DNA of 64,000 bases from Parazoarcus communis SWub3 = DSM 12120 (GTDB taxonomy: Bacteria > Pseudomonadota > Gammaproteobacteria > Burkholderiales > Rhodocyclaceae): NCBI RefSeq assembly GCF_003226565.1, contig NZ_QKOE01000003.1, positions 248,001 to 312,000 on the forward strand. Reading direction: 5' to 3'. The translations under genes and the position numbers were made by a program. Below the pieces are notes generated by a model. The model saw only the letters and a list, made by a program, of their open reading frames with translations, made no database searches and was not told where the DNA came from. Shown here piece after piece: positions 8,700 to 17,147 of the stretch (position 1 is its first letter; each line of letters opens with the position of its first letter).

Positions 8700-9352
8700 G
8701 TGTCAGCGAAGCCAGCCTGCGGGCCGAACTCCTCGCCACCTCGCGTGCGATGGGGAGTGCCGGTCTCAATGTCGGCACCTCCGGCAACGCCAGCGTGCGC
8801 TGGCATGGCGGTTTCCTGGTCACGCCGAGCGGCCTGGCGGCCGACGCCTGTACAAGTGGCGATATGGCCTGGATCGATGCCAGCGACCGGGCCCATGGGC
8901 CATTGGCACCCTCGTCGGAATGGATGCTGCATCGCGACATCTATGCAGCCCGGCCAGACGCAGGCGCCATCCTGCATGCGCACTCACCGTTTGCCACGGC
9001 GCTTGCCTGCCAGCGTATCGACATCCCCCCGTTCCATTACATGATCGCGCGCTTTGGCGGCCACGACATCCGCTGCTCACGCTACGCGACCTTCGGCACC
9101 CAGGCGCTGTCGGACGCCGCTGTGGCTGCACTGGCCGGGCGCAGCGCCTGCCTGCTGGCCAATCATGGCATGCTGGTCTTCGGCCGCGACCTGGCCCATG
9201 CTCTGGCCCAGGCTGTCGAGTTTGAAACCCTGTGCGCGCAGTACTGGCACACCCGCCAACTGGGGGACCCGGTCCTGTTGTCGACGGCAGAGATGGACGA
9301 GGTCATCGACCGCTTCCGCGACTATGGCCGACCGCGCGAGCTCGCAGACTGA
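8696..9352 (+). CDS. Class II (FucA-like) aldolase, candidate 5-(methylthio)ribulose-1-phosphate aldolase
   Basis: A 218-residue zinc-dependent class II aldolase/adducin protein. Metal and catalytic features are visible: GTSGNASVR, TPSGLAAD, SSEWMLH with the catalytic Glu, HAHSPFATA with two zinc-binding His, HYMIARFGG and LLANHGMLVFG with the third His. The stretches SSEWMLH, HYM and YATFGT follow L-fuculose-1-phosphate aldolase closely. The dehydratase MtnB, the other class II family member expected beside mtnA, has a different motif set. Its 4-nt overlap with mtnA resembles the DHAP shunt known from Rhodospirillum rubrum and some E. coli, where the aldolase makes DHAP and methylthioacetaldehyde. 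The specificity is inferred from context. Confidence 0.85.
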   Translation: MSVSEASLRAELLATSRAMGSAGLNVGTSGNASVRWHGGFLVTPSGLAADACTSGDMAWIDASDRAHGPLAPSSEWMLHRDIYAARPDAGAILHAHSPFATALACQRIDIPPFHYMIARFGGHDIRCSRYATFGTQALSDAAVAALAGRSACLLANHGMLVFGRDLAHALAQAVEFETLCAQYWHTRQLGDPVLLSTAEMDEVIDRFRDYGRPRELAD

Positions 9353-9389
9353 TGCGGTCGCAGCCTCCGGCAGTGGCGCAGCTGCCGAC

Positions 9390-11771
9390 ATGAGACGTCC
9401 TCCCTTGTCCTCGCTTGCCAGCCTGGCATGGCAGGCCATCCTGCCGCTGCTCGTGTTCGTGACGCTGTGGGGCGGCATCGCGCGCTTCGAGCGTGCCGCC
9501 TTCGACGCCGAGCAGTCGCAGAGCATGGCGCGCTTTCAGCAGACCGCCTCGCTGCAGATCGAACGCATCCGCCACGCGCTGCAATCCGGCACGACAGCCA
9601 ACGCACAGGCCAGCGTCGCCCAGTTGCTCGGCGAGCGGCGCGACGCGCGCAACGTCAGCATCGAGATTCTCGACCTTGGCGGTGCCCAACCGCGTCCGGT
9701 GTTCCGCGACGAAACCCTGCGCCCTGCGGCCATCCTCTACACCGAACAGATCAAGCTTGAACACCTGCACTGGCTGGTCGAGATCTCACCACTCCCCGGG
9801 CATTACTCGCTACTGCCCGGCCCCACCGTGCAGGCCTTGCGTTGGGGGGGGCCAGTAGTCGGCCTGCTGGGCGCGCTGATCATTGCCTTGCTGCAGTCCC
9901 GCAACCGCAACATCCGCCGCCAGGTGCTGCGTCAGACCGCAGCACTGGAGCGCATGAACCATCAGCTCGAGGCGAGCAACGCCGCGCTGCAACGCGAAGT
10001 CGCCCGGCGCGCCGACTCCGAACGCGAACTTCGCGCGACCACGGCGCTGCAGAAAGCCATTCTCGACGGCTCCGACTACGCCATCATCTCGACCGACATC
10101 CACGGCATGATCGAGCTGTTCAACCCGGCTGCCGAGCGCATCTTCGGCTGGCGCGCGGACGAGTTGATCGGCAGATCCACGCCGACCTTGCTCTACGCCG
10201 AGGAGGAGCTCGTACATGGCGTCATTGACCATGCTTCGGGATTTCCCGGCATCGAGAACGGCGAACGTCAACATGAGGCGGTGCACCTGCAGGAACTGAA
10301 CCTGCGACGCAAGGATGGCGAGTCCTTTCCCGCCACCCTGTCGGTGTCGCCCTTGCGTGATGAAACCGGCGCGATCCGTGGCCACCTCGGCATTGCCAGC
10401 GACATCGGCCAGCAAAAAGCGGCCGAGTCCCGCATCCGCTTCCTTGCACATTACGATGCACTGACCGAGCTGCCCAACCGCAATCATTTTGGCCAACGTC
10501 TGAACGAGGCCCTGCTCCGGTGCAAGGCCCAGGACGAGCAACTGGCCGTCCTGTTCATCGATCTCGACCGCTTCAAGTACGTCAACGACTCGCTCGGCCA
10601 TCAGGCCGGGGATCAGTTGCTGCAGGTGCTGTCCAAGCGCTTCATGGCCTGCGTGCGCAACGGTGACCTGGTTGCGCGTGTCGGCGGCGACGAATTCATC
10701 ATCCTGTTGTCGCCGCTGCGCGACCGCGACGAAATCGGCGAAGTGGCGGACCGGGTACTGGCCGCGCTGCGCCAGCCGGTGGATCTGCGCGGCCATCAAC
10801 TCACCGTGACGCCCAGCATCGGGATTGCGCTATACCCGGAACATGGCAGCGACGGCGAAACCCTGGTCAAGCACGCCGATGTGGCGATGTACAAGGCGAA
10901 GGAGGATGGCCGCAATCTCTACCGCTTCTTCGACCGCCAGATGTCGCTGCACATGTCGGAACGGCTGGCACTGGAGAGCGAACTGCGGCGGGCACTGGAG
11001 CGTAACGAATTCATTGTTTACTACCAGCCCCAGCTCGACGTGCATAGCGGCGAGATCACCGGCATGGAGGCCCTGCTGCGCTGGAACCACCCGGAACATG
11101 GGTTGGTGCCACCCGATCGCTTCATCCCCATCGCCGAAGACAGCGGCCTGATCCTGCCAATCGGCGCCTGGGTGCTACGCGCCGCCTGTGCCCAGGCTCG
11201 CACCTGGCGGGATTCGGGCCTGCTCGACGTACAGATGGCGGTCAATCTTTCAGCACGTCAGTTCGATCAGCAGGACTTGCCCGAACTGGTCGCCAGCGTG
11301 ATCGACGGCACCGGCCTGCCGCCGGATCGACTCGAGCTTGAGCTGACCGAAAGCCTGGTCATGCGCGACCCCGAGCGCAGCTCGGAGACACTCAGCCGAT
11401 GCAAGGCGCTCGGCTTGAAGATTGCAGTGGATGACTTCGGCACCGGTTACTCCAGCCTGGCCTACCTGCGCCGCTTTCCGATCGACCGGCTGAAGATCGA
11501 CCGCTCCTTCATCAAGGATGTCGTGGACGAGCCCGATGACGCCGCGATCGCTCAGACCATCATCGCCATGGCCCACAGCCTGCGCCTGACCGTCGTCGCC
11601 GAGGGCGTGGAGGACGAAGCCCAGTTGCGCCTGCTGCAACGCTGGGACTGCGACATCTACCAGGGCTTCCTGTCCAGTCGTCCTCAGCCGGCCGATGCCA
11701 TCACCTCGCTGCTGCTGGGGATGAAGGCGGCCCGGGTCAGCAGCCTGTCACCTCCTGCCAGCGTGTTCTGA
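9390..11771 (+). CDS. Membrane PAS-GGDEF-EAL protein (c-di-GMP synthesis and/or breakdown)
   Basis: About 793 residues from ATG 9390. A helix at about 10-28, a periplasmic stretch and a second helix at about 150-168 precede a coiled coil and a PAS domain (about 220-340). The GGDEF domain keeps an intact VGGDEF active site and an inhibitory RxxD site (RNGD) five residues upstream. The EAL domain retains MEALLRWNHPEHG, ELTESLVM, DDFGTGYSSLAYL and the EGVE motif, so a working phosphodiesterase is expected. Such proteins often use one activity mainly, and sequence cannot say which. I preferred 9390 to upstream in-frame ATGs because these would overlap the aldolase gene and add no conserved sequence. 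The gene ends 5 nt before the convergent reductase gene. Confidence 0.9.
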   Translation: MRRPPLSSLASLAWQAILPLLVFVTLWGGIARFERAAFDAEQSQSMARFQQTASLQIERIRHALQSGTTANAQASVAQLLGERRDARNVSIEILDLGGAQPRPVFRDETLRPAAILYTEQIKLEHLHWLVEISPLPGHYSLLPGPTVQALRWGGPVVGLLGALIIALLQSRNRNIRRQVLRQTAALERMNHQLEASNAALQREVARRADSERELRATTALQKAILDGSDYAIISTDIHGMIELFNPAAERIFGWRADELIGRSTPTLLYAEEELVHGVIDHASGFPGIENGERQHEAVHLQELNLRRKDGESFPATLSVSPLRDETGAIRGHLGIASDIGQQKAAESRIRFLAHYDALTELPNRNHFGQRLNEALLRCKAQDEQLAVLFIDLDRFKYVNDSLGHQAGDQLLQVLSKRFMACVRNGDLVARVGGDEFIILLSPLRDRDEIGEVADRVLAALRQPVDLRGHQLTVTPSIGIALYPEHGSDGETLVKHADVAMYKAKEDGRNLYRFFDRQMSLHMSERLALESELRRALERNEFIVYYQPQLDVHSGEITGMEALLRWNHPEHGLVPPDRFIPIAEDSGLILPIGAWVLRAACAQARTWRDSGLLDVQMAVNLSARQFDQQDLPELVASVIDGTGLPPDRLELELTESLVMRDPERSSETLSRCKALGLKIAVDDFGTGYSSLAYLRRFPIDRLKIDRSFIKDVVDEPDDAAIAQTIIAMAHSLRLTVVAEGVEDEAQLRLLQRWDCDIYQGFLSSRPQPADAITSLLLGMKAARVSSLSPPASVF

Positions 11772-11776
11772 CCGTT

Positions 11777-12646
11777 TCAGGGCGACGTCCGCTCCAGCAC
11801 CCGCAACAGGCTGGCGGTATCGTCCTGCCCCCAGCCACAGGCCATCAAAGCATTGAGCTGCTGCCAGACCTGGGCGGCAATCGGCAAGGGCAGGCCACGC
11901 ACACAGGCCTCGTGCATCAGGATGGCAAAATCCTTGTGATGCAGACGGGCCTGGATACCTGCGGAAAAATCGCGTTCGACCATGCGCTGTCCCATGATGT
12001 CGAGGGCCTTCGAGGCCGCCGATCCACCCATCAGTGCGTGACGCACCGCGGCCAGATCCACCCCATGCGCCGCCGCCAGCCGCATCGCCTCGGCCACCGC
12101 CTGGATCGCCGCAACCAGCACCATCTGGTTGCAAGCCTTGGCCACCTGGCCGGCCCCTGCCGGACCGACATGGACCGTACGCTTGCCCAGCACATCGAAC
12201 AGCGGCTGAACCCGCGCCAGATCTGCGGCCTCACCGCCGACCATGATCGCCAGCGTGGCATCCCTGGCGCCCTGCTCTCCACCGGAAACCGGCGCATCCA
12301 GCCAACCCACACCCCGCTGCAGATAGTGCGCAGCGAGTTGGCGCGCGGTCTCCGGCGCAATCGTGCTCATGTCGACATGAATGCACCCGGACGCGAAACC
12401 TGCAGCCAGTCCGTCAGACCCCAGCACCAGCGCCTCGACATCCGCACTGGCCGTGACGATGCTGATCACCACCTCGCTACGGGCTGCCAGCGCGGCCGGT
12501 GTCGCGCACGGCATCGCACCAGCCTCGACCAGCGCCGCAGCCGCAGCCGGCCGCCGGGCCCACACCGCCACTTCGTGTCCGGCTGCCAGCAGATGCCCGG
12601 CCATCGGCGCACCCATCACGCCCAGGCCAATGAAGCCGACCTTCAT
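11777..12646 (-). CDS. 2-hydroxy-3-oxopropionate reductase/3-hydroxyisobutyrate dehydrogenase family protein (copy 2)
   Basis: A beta-hydroxyacid dehydrogenase of 289 residues. The N-terminal Rossmann motif GFIGLGVMGAPMAGHLL binds NAD(P). The substrate motif DAPVSGGEQGARDATLAIMVGG and the catalytic-lysine segment GAGQVAKACNQMVL are intact. This signature covers tartronate semialdehyde reductase (GarR/GlxR), 3-hydroxyisobutyrate dehydrogenase and glyoxylate reductases, and sequence alone does not separate them. Its start overlaps the stop of a close paralogue just upstream by 4 nt, so the pair is a tandem duplication within one transcript. No glyoxylate carboligase or hydroxypyruvate isomerase gene is nearby to fix the pathway. 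Confidence 0.85.
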   Translation of the reverse strand: MKVGFIGLGVMGAPMAGHLLAAGHEVAVWARRPAAAAALVEAGAMPCATPAALAARSEVVISIVTASADVEALVLGSDGLAAGFASGCIHVDMSTIAPETARQLAAHYLQRGVGWLDAPVSGGEQGARDATLAIMVGGEAADLARVQPLFDVLGKRTVHVGPAGAGQVAKACNQMVLVAAIQAVAEAMRLAAAHGVDLAAVRHALMGGSAASKALDIMGQRMVERDFSAGIQARLHHKDFAILMHEACVRGLPLPIAAQVWQQLNALMACGWGQDDTASLLRVLERTSP

Positions 12647-13524
12647 TCGCCTTCGCCCCCACTCATGCGCTCGAGCAGCTTCAGCATGGCAATCGAGTCG
12701 TCCTCGCCCAGGCCACTGCCCACCATGGCATTGAACATCTGTGCGGTCGCCGCAGCAGATGGCAGCGCCAGACCCAGTCGGTGCGCCTCTTCCATGACGA
12801 TGCGCATGTCCTTCTGATGCATCCAGGCCTTGAAGCCGGGGCGAAAGTTGCGGTCGAGCATGCGCTGCCCGTGGTTTTCCAGAATACGCGAATAGGCGAA
12901 ACCGCCCAGCAGCGCCTCGCGCACCTTGCCCGCGTCCACCCCGCTACGCGTGGCGAAGTTTAGCGCCTCGGCCACCGCCGCCACACCGACGCCCGTCAGG
13001 ATCTGGTTGCAGGCCTTGGCCACCTGCCCTGCCCCCGCATCGCCAATCCGCGTCACCGACTTGCCCATTGCCTGGAATGCCGGCAGCACGCGGTCAAACG
13101 CCGCTTGCTCGCCACCCACCATGATCGTCAGCGAGCCGGCAATCGCGCCCACCTCGCCACCGGACACCGGCGCATCCAGCATGCTGACCCCACGTCCTGC
13201 CAGCCGGGCGGCAATTGACTGCGCCGCGGCCGGCGCAATCGTGCTCATATCCACATGGACATGCCCCTGAGCCGCAGCTGCCGCCACACCTTGATCACCC
13301 AGCGTGACCTGCTCGACATCCGGCGCATCCGCCACCATGCTGATGGTGATCGCCGCCTTGCGCGCGACGTCGGCAGGGCTGCTGCAGTCTCCGGCACCCG
13401 CCTCGAGCAAGGGCTGCATCGACTCACGCCGACGGGCCCACACATGGACCGTATGACCGGCCTTGATCAGGTTCAAGGCCATGGGGCGGCCCATCAGGCC
13501 CAATCCGATGAATCCGACTTCCAT
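12643..13524 (-). CDS. 2-hydroxy-3-oxopropionate reductase/3-hydroxyisobutyrate dehydrogenase family protein (copy 1)
   Basis: First gene of the tandem pair, 293 residues from ATG 13524 (MEVGFIGLGLMGRPMALNLI). It holds the same elements as its neighbour: GxGxMG cofactor loop, DAPVSGGEVGAIAGSLTIMVGG, and GAGQVAKACNQILTGVGVAAVAEAL with the catalytic lysine. The C-terminal half (HQKDMRIVMEEAHRLGLALP) parallels the copy downstream (HHKDFAILMHEACVRGLPLP). The expected reaction is NAD(P)H-dependent reduction of tartronate semialdehyde to glycerate or a similar 2-methyl-3-oxo acid step. Clear divergence between copies suggests either different substrates or an old duplication. It is divergent from ybiB. 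Confidence 0.85.
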   Translation of the reverse strand: MEVGFIGLGLMGRPMALNLIKAGHTVHVWARRRESMQPLLEAGAGDCSSPADVARKAAITISMVADAPDVEQVTLGDQGVAAAAAQGHVHVDMSTIAPAAAQSIAARLAGRGVSMLDAPVSGGEVGAIAGSLTIMVGGEQAAFDRVLPAFQAMGKSVTRIGDAGAGQVAKACNQILTGVGVAAVAEALNFATRSGVDAGKVREALLGGFAYSRILENHGQRMLDRNFRPGFKAWMHQKDMRIVMEEAHRLGLALPSAAATAQMFNAMVGSGLGEDDSIAMLKLLERMSGGEGE

Positions 13525-13622
13525 TCGACTTCGACTCCGTATCCGATGATCACTGCGGCGAAAATCATGCACCGGCCACATCCGGCTACCGCAAAACCGC
13601 GGGCAGGCGGATAATCCCGGCC

Positions 13623-14540
13623 ATGAACTACGCCCCCATCATCAAGGAAATCGGTCGCGGCGCCAAGGGTTCGCGCGCGCTCGACCGCGACGCCGCTGCC
13701 TCGGTTTTTGGTGACATGCTCGACCAGACCGTGCCCGGTATCGAACTGGGCGCCATCCTGATCGCACTGCGGGTCAAGAGCGAGTCGCTCGACGAACTGC
13801 TGGGCTTCAAGCGGGCGATGGATGCACGCTGCGCGCAGGTTGCCGTGCCAGCCGGCCCACGGTGCGTGGTGCTGCCAAGCTACAACGGCGCGCGCCGGCA
13901 GGCCAACCTGATGCCGCTGGTGGCCATGCTGCTGGCGCGCGAAGGCATTCCGGTGCTGATCCAGGGCCGCCACGATTTCGAAACCCGGGTCAGCCCCCTC
14001 GAGTTGCTCGCCGCACTCGACATCCAGCCTGCGCGTGACGCTGCGGCTGCCGGCGAACAGCTGGCGGAGCGACGCCTGGCCTGTATCGGAGTCGATCAAC
14101 TGCTGCCGGGGCTGGATGCCCTGCTGGCCCTGCGCCTGCGCATGGGCGTGCGCAACAGTGCGCACACCATGGCCAAGCTGCTGGACCCTTGCCACGGCCG
14201 TAGCGTTCGCGTGGTCGCGGTCACCCACCCCGAATACCTCGAACGCATGGACGCCTTCCTGCGTGTCGACGGGGGGCATTCGATGCTGCTGCGCGGGACC
14301 GAAGGCGAGATCTACGCCAACCCCCGACGTTGCCCGGAGATGAAGACCTATGCCAACGGCGAAGGCCGAATCGCCGTTGCAGGCGAGGAAGGCGGGGCCC
14401 CGCCACTGGCCGGACTGCCCGACGCCCCTTCGGTCGCGGACAACGCTGCGTTGATCCGCGCCATGCTTGCCGGCGAGCAGGCCATACCCGCCCCCATCCT
14501 GGCCCAGGTCGCCACGCTGGCCGAACTGGCGCGTGGCTGA
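13623..14540 (+). CDS. ybiB: DNA-binding protein YbiB/TrpD2 family (anthranilate phosphoribosyltransferase fold)
   Basis: A 305-residue protein with the two-domain fold of nucleoside phosphorylase class III / TrpD enzymes: a helical N-domain (IGRGAKGSRALDRDAAASVFGDML) and the alpha/beta domain (VVLPSYNGARRQANLMPLVAML, GVRNSAHTMAKLLDP, VTHPEYLERMDAFL, LLRGTEGEIYANPRR). E. coli YbiB, called TrpD2, binds nucleic acids non-specifically and lacks phosphoribosyltransferase activity; the same is assumed here. The reading frame runs into hupU, overlapping or nearly touching it, so YbiB is the first gene of the hydrogen-sensor transcript. A GATAATCC motif lies only 7 nt before the ATG, so an upstream promoter or a very short leader is possible. 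Confidence 0.88.
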   Translation: MNYAPIIKEIGRGAKGSRALDRDAAASVFGDMLDQTVPGIELGAILIALRVKSESLDELLGFKRAMDARCAQVAVPAGPRCVVLPSYNGARRQANLMPLVAMLLAREGIPVLIQGRHDFETRVSPLELLAALDIQPARDAAAAGEQLAERRLACIGVDQLLPGLDALLALRLRMGVRNSAHTMAKLLDPCHGRSVRVVAVTHPEYLERMDAFLRVDGGHSMLLRGTEGEIYANPRRCPEMKTYANGEGRIAVAGEEGGAPPLAGLPDAPSVADNAALIRAMLAGEQAIPAPILAQVATLAELARG

Positions 14541-14562
14541 CCTTAATCCGGTGCCCGGCAAC

Positions 14563-15558
14563 ATGAATCTGGTCTGGCTCCAGTCCGGCGGCTGTGGTGG
14601 CTGCACGATGTCGATGCTGTGCTCAAGCTCGCGCGACCTTCTCGGCCTGCTGCGCAACGCCGGCATCCATGTGCTGTGGCATCCTTCGTTGTCGGAGCAG
14701 TCCGGCACCGAGGCCCTGGATGTCCTGCAAGCCTGCGCCGATGGCCGCATTCCGGTCGACCTGCTGTGCATCGAGGGTGCCATGCTGCGCGGCCCCAATG
14801 GCAGCGGCCGGTTCCACCTGCTTGCCGGCAGCGGCCGGCCGATGACCGAATGGGTTGCCGCGCTTGCGCGTCACGCCCGGCACACACTGGCAATCGGTTC
14901 ATGCGCCGCCTGGGGCGGTATCACTGCCGGCAGTTTCAACCCCACCGATGCCTGCGGCCTGCAGTACGAGGGCGACGTCCCCGGTGGCTTGCTGGGCGCA
15001 CACTATCGCTCGGCGTCCGGCATGCCGGTGATCAACGTCGCCGGCTGCCCCACCCATCCCGACTGGGTCACCGACACCCTGCTTGGACTGGCGCTCGACA
15101 GCCTGCACCACGCCGACCTGGATGCACTTGGCCGCCCACGCTTCTACGCTGACCAACTGGTGCATCACGGCTGCAGCCGCAATGAATTCTACGAGTTCAA
15201 GGCCAGCGCCGAGAAACCCTCCGACCTCGGCTGCATGATGGAACACATGGGTTGCAAGGGCACTCAGGCCCATGCCGACTGCAACACCCGGCCCTGGAAT
15301 GGCAGCGGCTCCTGTACCAGCGGCGGCTACGCCTGCATCTCCTGTACCGAACCGGGGTTCGAGGAGCCGGGTCACCCCTTTACCCAGACGCCCAAGCTGG
15401 CGGGCATTCCCATCGGTCTGCCCTCGGACATGCCCAAGGCCTGGTTCGTCGCGCTGGCCGCATTGTCCAAATCGGCGACGCCACAGCGTGTGCGTGACAA
15501 CGCGGTGGCCGACCATCCGGTCATCGCCCCGGCCATCCGCCGGACCGGACTCAAATGA
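14563..15558 (+). CDS. hupU: Regulatory (H2-sensing) [NiFe] hydrogenase small subunit
   Basis: Small subunit of a HupUV/HoxBC cytoplasmic hydrogen sensor, about 331 residues. It starts MNLVWLQSGGCGGCTMSML, with proximal cluster cysteines right at the N-terminus and no Tat signal peptide, the hallmark of sensor rather than energy-conserving hydrogenases. Further cluster ligands lie in AIGSCAAWGG, NVAGCPTHPDW, HHGCSRNEFYEF and the Cys-rich C-terminal half (GCMMEHMGCKG, CNTRPWNGSGSC, CISCTEPGF). I chose ATG 14563. A GTG at 14533 would overlap the ybiB stop by 8 nt and add ten residues, which is equally possible. It overlaps hupV by 4 nt (ATGA). Confidence 0.94.
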   Translation: MNLVWLQSGGCGGCTMSMLCSSSRDLLGLLRNAGIHVLWHPSLSEQSGTEALDVLQACADGRIPVDLLCIEGAMLRGPNGSGRFHLLAGSGRPMTEWVAALARHARHTLAIGSCAAWGGITAGSFNPTDACGLQYEGDVPGGLLGAHYRSASGMPVINVAGCPTHPDWVTDTLLGLALDSLHHADLDALGRPRFYADQLVHHGCSRNEFYEFKASAEKPSDLGCMMEHMGCKGTQAHADCNTRPWNGSGSCTSGGYACISCTEPGFEEPGHPFTQTPKLAGIPIGLPSDMPKAWFVALAALSKSATPQRVRDNAVADHPVIAPAIRRTGLK

Positions 15559-17009
15559 GCCGGCTGGTGCTCGGCCCCTTCAACCGGGTGGAAGGGGATC
15601 TGGAAGTCACCCTGGACATCGATGGCGGCCGGATCCGCTCGGCACGGGTCAACTCGCCGCTCTACCGCGGTTTCGAGCAGATTCTCGCGGGCAAGGATCC
15701 ACGCGACGCGCTGGTGTTCGTGCCACGTATCTGCGGCATCTGCTCGGTTTCGCAGTCCGCCGCCGCCGCCGCTGCGCTGCGCGACGCGATGGGCATCCGG
15801 CCACCGCCCAATGGCGAGCGCGCGGCCAGTCTGGTGCTGGCCACCGAGAACCTGGCCGATCATTTCACCCACTTCTACCTGTTCTTCATGGCAGACTTCG
15901 CCCGCGAAGCCTATGCCGGTCGTCGCTGGTTCGACGCGGCCCAGGCCCGCTTCAAGGCGGTCAAAGGCTCGGCTGCCGCCGACGCATTGCCGGCACGTGC
16001 CGCCTTCCTGCAGATAATGGGCCTGCTCGCCGGCAAATGGCCACATAGCCTGAGCCTGCAGCCGGGGGGCTCGGCACGCGCCATTTCGTCCGCCGACAAG
16101 ATTCGCCTGTTCGCCCTGCTCAGCGAGTTTCGCAGCTGGCTTGAACGCCGCTTGTTCGGCGACCGGCTGGAAGTCATCGCGGCACTCGATTCGGCGCAGG
16201 CGCTGGACAACTGGCAGGCTGCACGTGCCCCCGCCTCATCGGATTTCCGACTGTTTCTGGAGATCGCCGACGACCTGCGATTGCAGGACCTTGGCCGGGC
16301 AAGCGACCTGTTCATCAGCAATGGAGCCTACACCGTCGATCAGGCAGTCCTGTTCGTCCGTGGCCGCTGGCAGTTGGGCGAACAGCACGCCCGGCCCCTT
16401 GACCCGGCCAGCATTACCGAAGACGCGCACTCGGCGTGGATGGCAGACAGCCCGCCGCTGCACCCGCATCGCGGCCAGACCCTGCCCGACGCGGACAAGC
16501 CCGATGCCTACACCTGGTGTAAGGCCCCACGGCTGGACGGAGCCGTCGCCGAATGCGGCGCCCTGGCCCGCCAACTGGTTGATGGCCACCCCCTGATGCG
16601 CGACCTGGCCGTGGCAAGCGGCGGCAATGTCCGCAACCGCGTCATCGCCCGCCTGCTTGAGTTTGCCCGCGTGATACCGGCGATGGAGCAATGGATTCGC
16701 GAGATCCAGCCTGGAGAACCGTTCTGCACCCAGGGCACGATTCCGGACGAGGCCGAAAGCTGCGGCCTGGTGGAGGCCGCGCGAGGCGCCCTGGGGCACT
16801 GGCTGGTGATCCGCAAGGGTCGCATCGCCAATTACCAGATCATCGCGCCCACCACCTGGAACTTCTCGCCCCGCGACGCCGGCGGCACGCCGGGACCGCT
16901 GGAGCAAGCCCTGGCAGGCATCGCAATCGGCGAACACGAGCGCGTACCTCTGGCCGTGCAGCACGTGGTCAGATCCTTCGATCCGTGCATGGTATGTACG
17001 GTGCATTGA
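15555..17009 (+). CDS. hupV: Regulatory (H2-sensing) [NiFe] hydrogenase large subunit
   Basis: A 484-residue large subunit that carries the NiFe site. Nickel ligands are RICGICSVSQ (C60, C63) and DPCMVCTVH (C478, C481). The chain stops exactly at this terminal His, so it lacks the C-terminal extension that a maturation protease removes in other hydrogenases. That is diagnostic of HupV/HoxC sensors. The gas-channel positions are Ile62 (CGIC) and Phe110 (THFYLFF), the same residues and numbers as in Ralstonia eutropha HoxC, where the bulky pair narrows the channel and gives oxygen tolerance. HupUV reports H2 to the HupT kinase encoded two genes downstream. No structural hydrogenase genes lie in the window. 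Confidence 0.96.
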   Translation: MSRLVLGPFNRVEGDLEVTLDIDGGRIRSARVNSPLYRGFEQILAGKDPRDALVFVPRICGICSVSQSAAAAAALRDAMGIRPPPNGERAASLVLATENLADHFTHFYLFFMADFAREAYAGRRWFDAAQARFKAVKGSAAADALPARAAFLQIMGLLAGKWPHSLSLQPGGSARAISSADKIRLFALLSEFRSWLERRLFGDRLEVIAALDSAQALDNWQAARAPASSDFRLFLEIADDLRLQDLGRASDLFISNGAYTVDQAVLFVRGRWQLGEQHARPLDPASITEDAHSAWMADSPPLHPHRGQTLPDADKPDAYTWCKAPRLDGAVAECGALARQLVDGHPLMRDLAVASGGNVRNRVIARLLEFARVIPAMEQWIREIQPGEPFCTQGTIPDEAESCGLVEAARGALGHWLVIRKGRIANYQIIAPTTWNFSPRDAGGTPGPLEQALAGIAIGEHERVPLAVQHVVRSFDPCMVCTVH

Positions 17010-17147
17010 GCCATCCCGGCAGACCCCGTCGCAGCCTGTCACCAGGCTGGAAACCCGCATGAACGCTGGTCACACACCCAAGCTGCGTGTAGCCTTTCAG
17101 TATTCCATGACCACACGCGGGATTTGGCACCCGCCACCCTCTCGACC

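Noticed and set aside
8696-9352. MtnB (methylthioribulose-1-phosphate dehydratase) as the identity of the gene after mtnA
   Set aside because: The SSEW, HYM and YATFGT segments follow fuculose-phosphate aldolase; the MtnB-specific pattern after the SG motif is missing.
17110-17147. A possible sigma-54 promoter (TTTGGCACCCGCC) before the diguanylate cyclase gene
   Set aside because: A TGGCAC element is present but there is no GC-containing -12 element at the required spacing.
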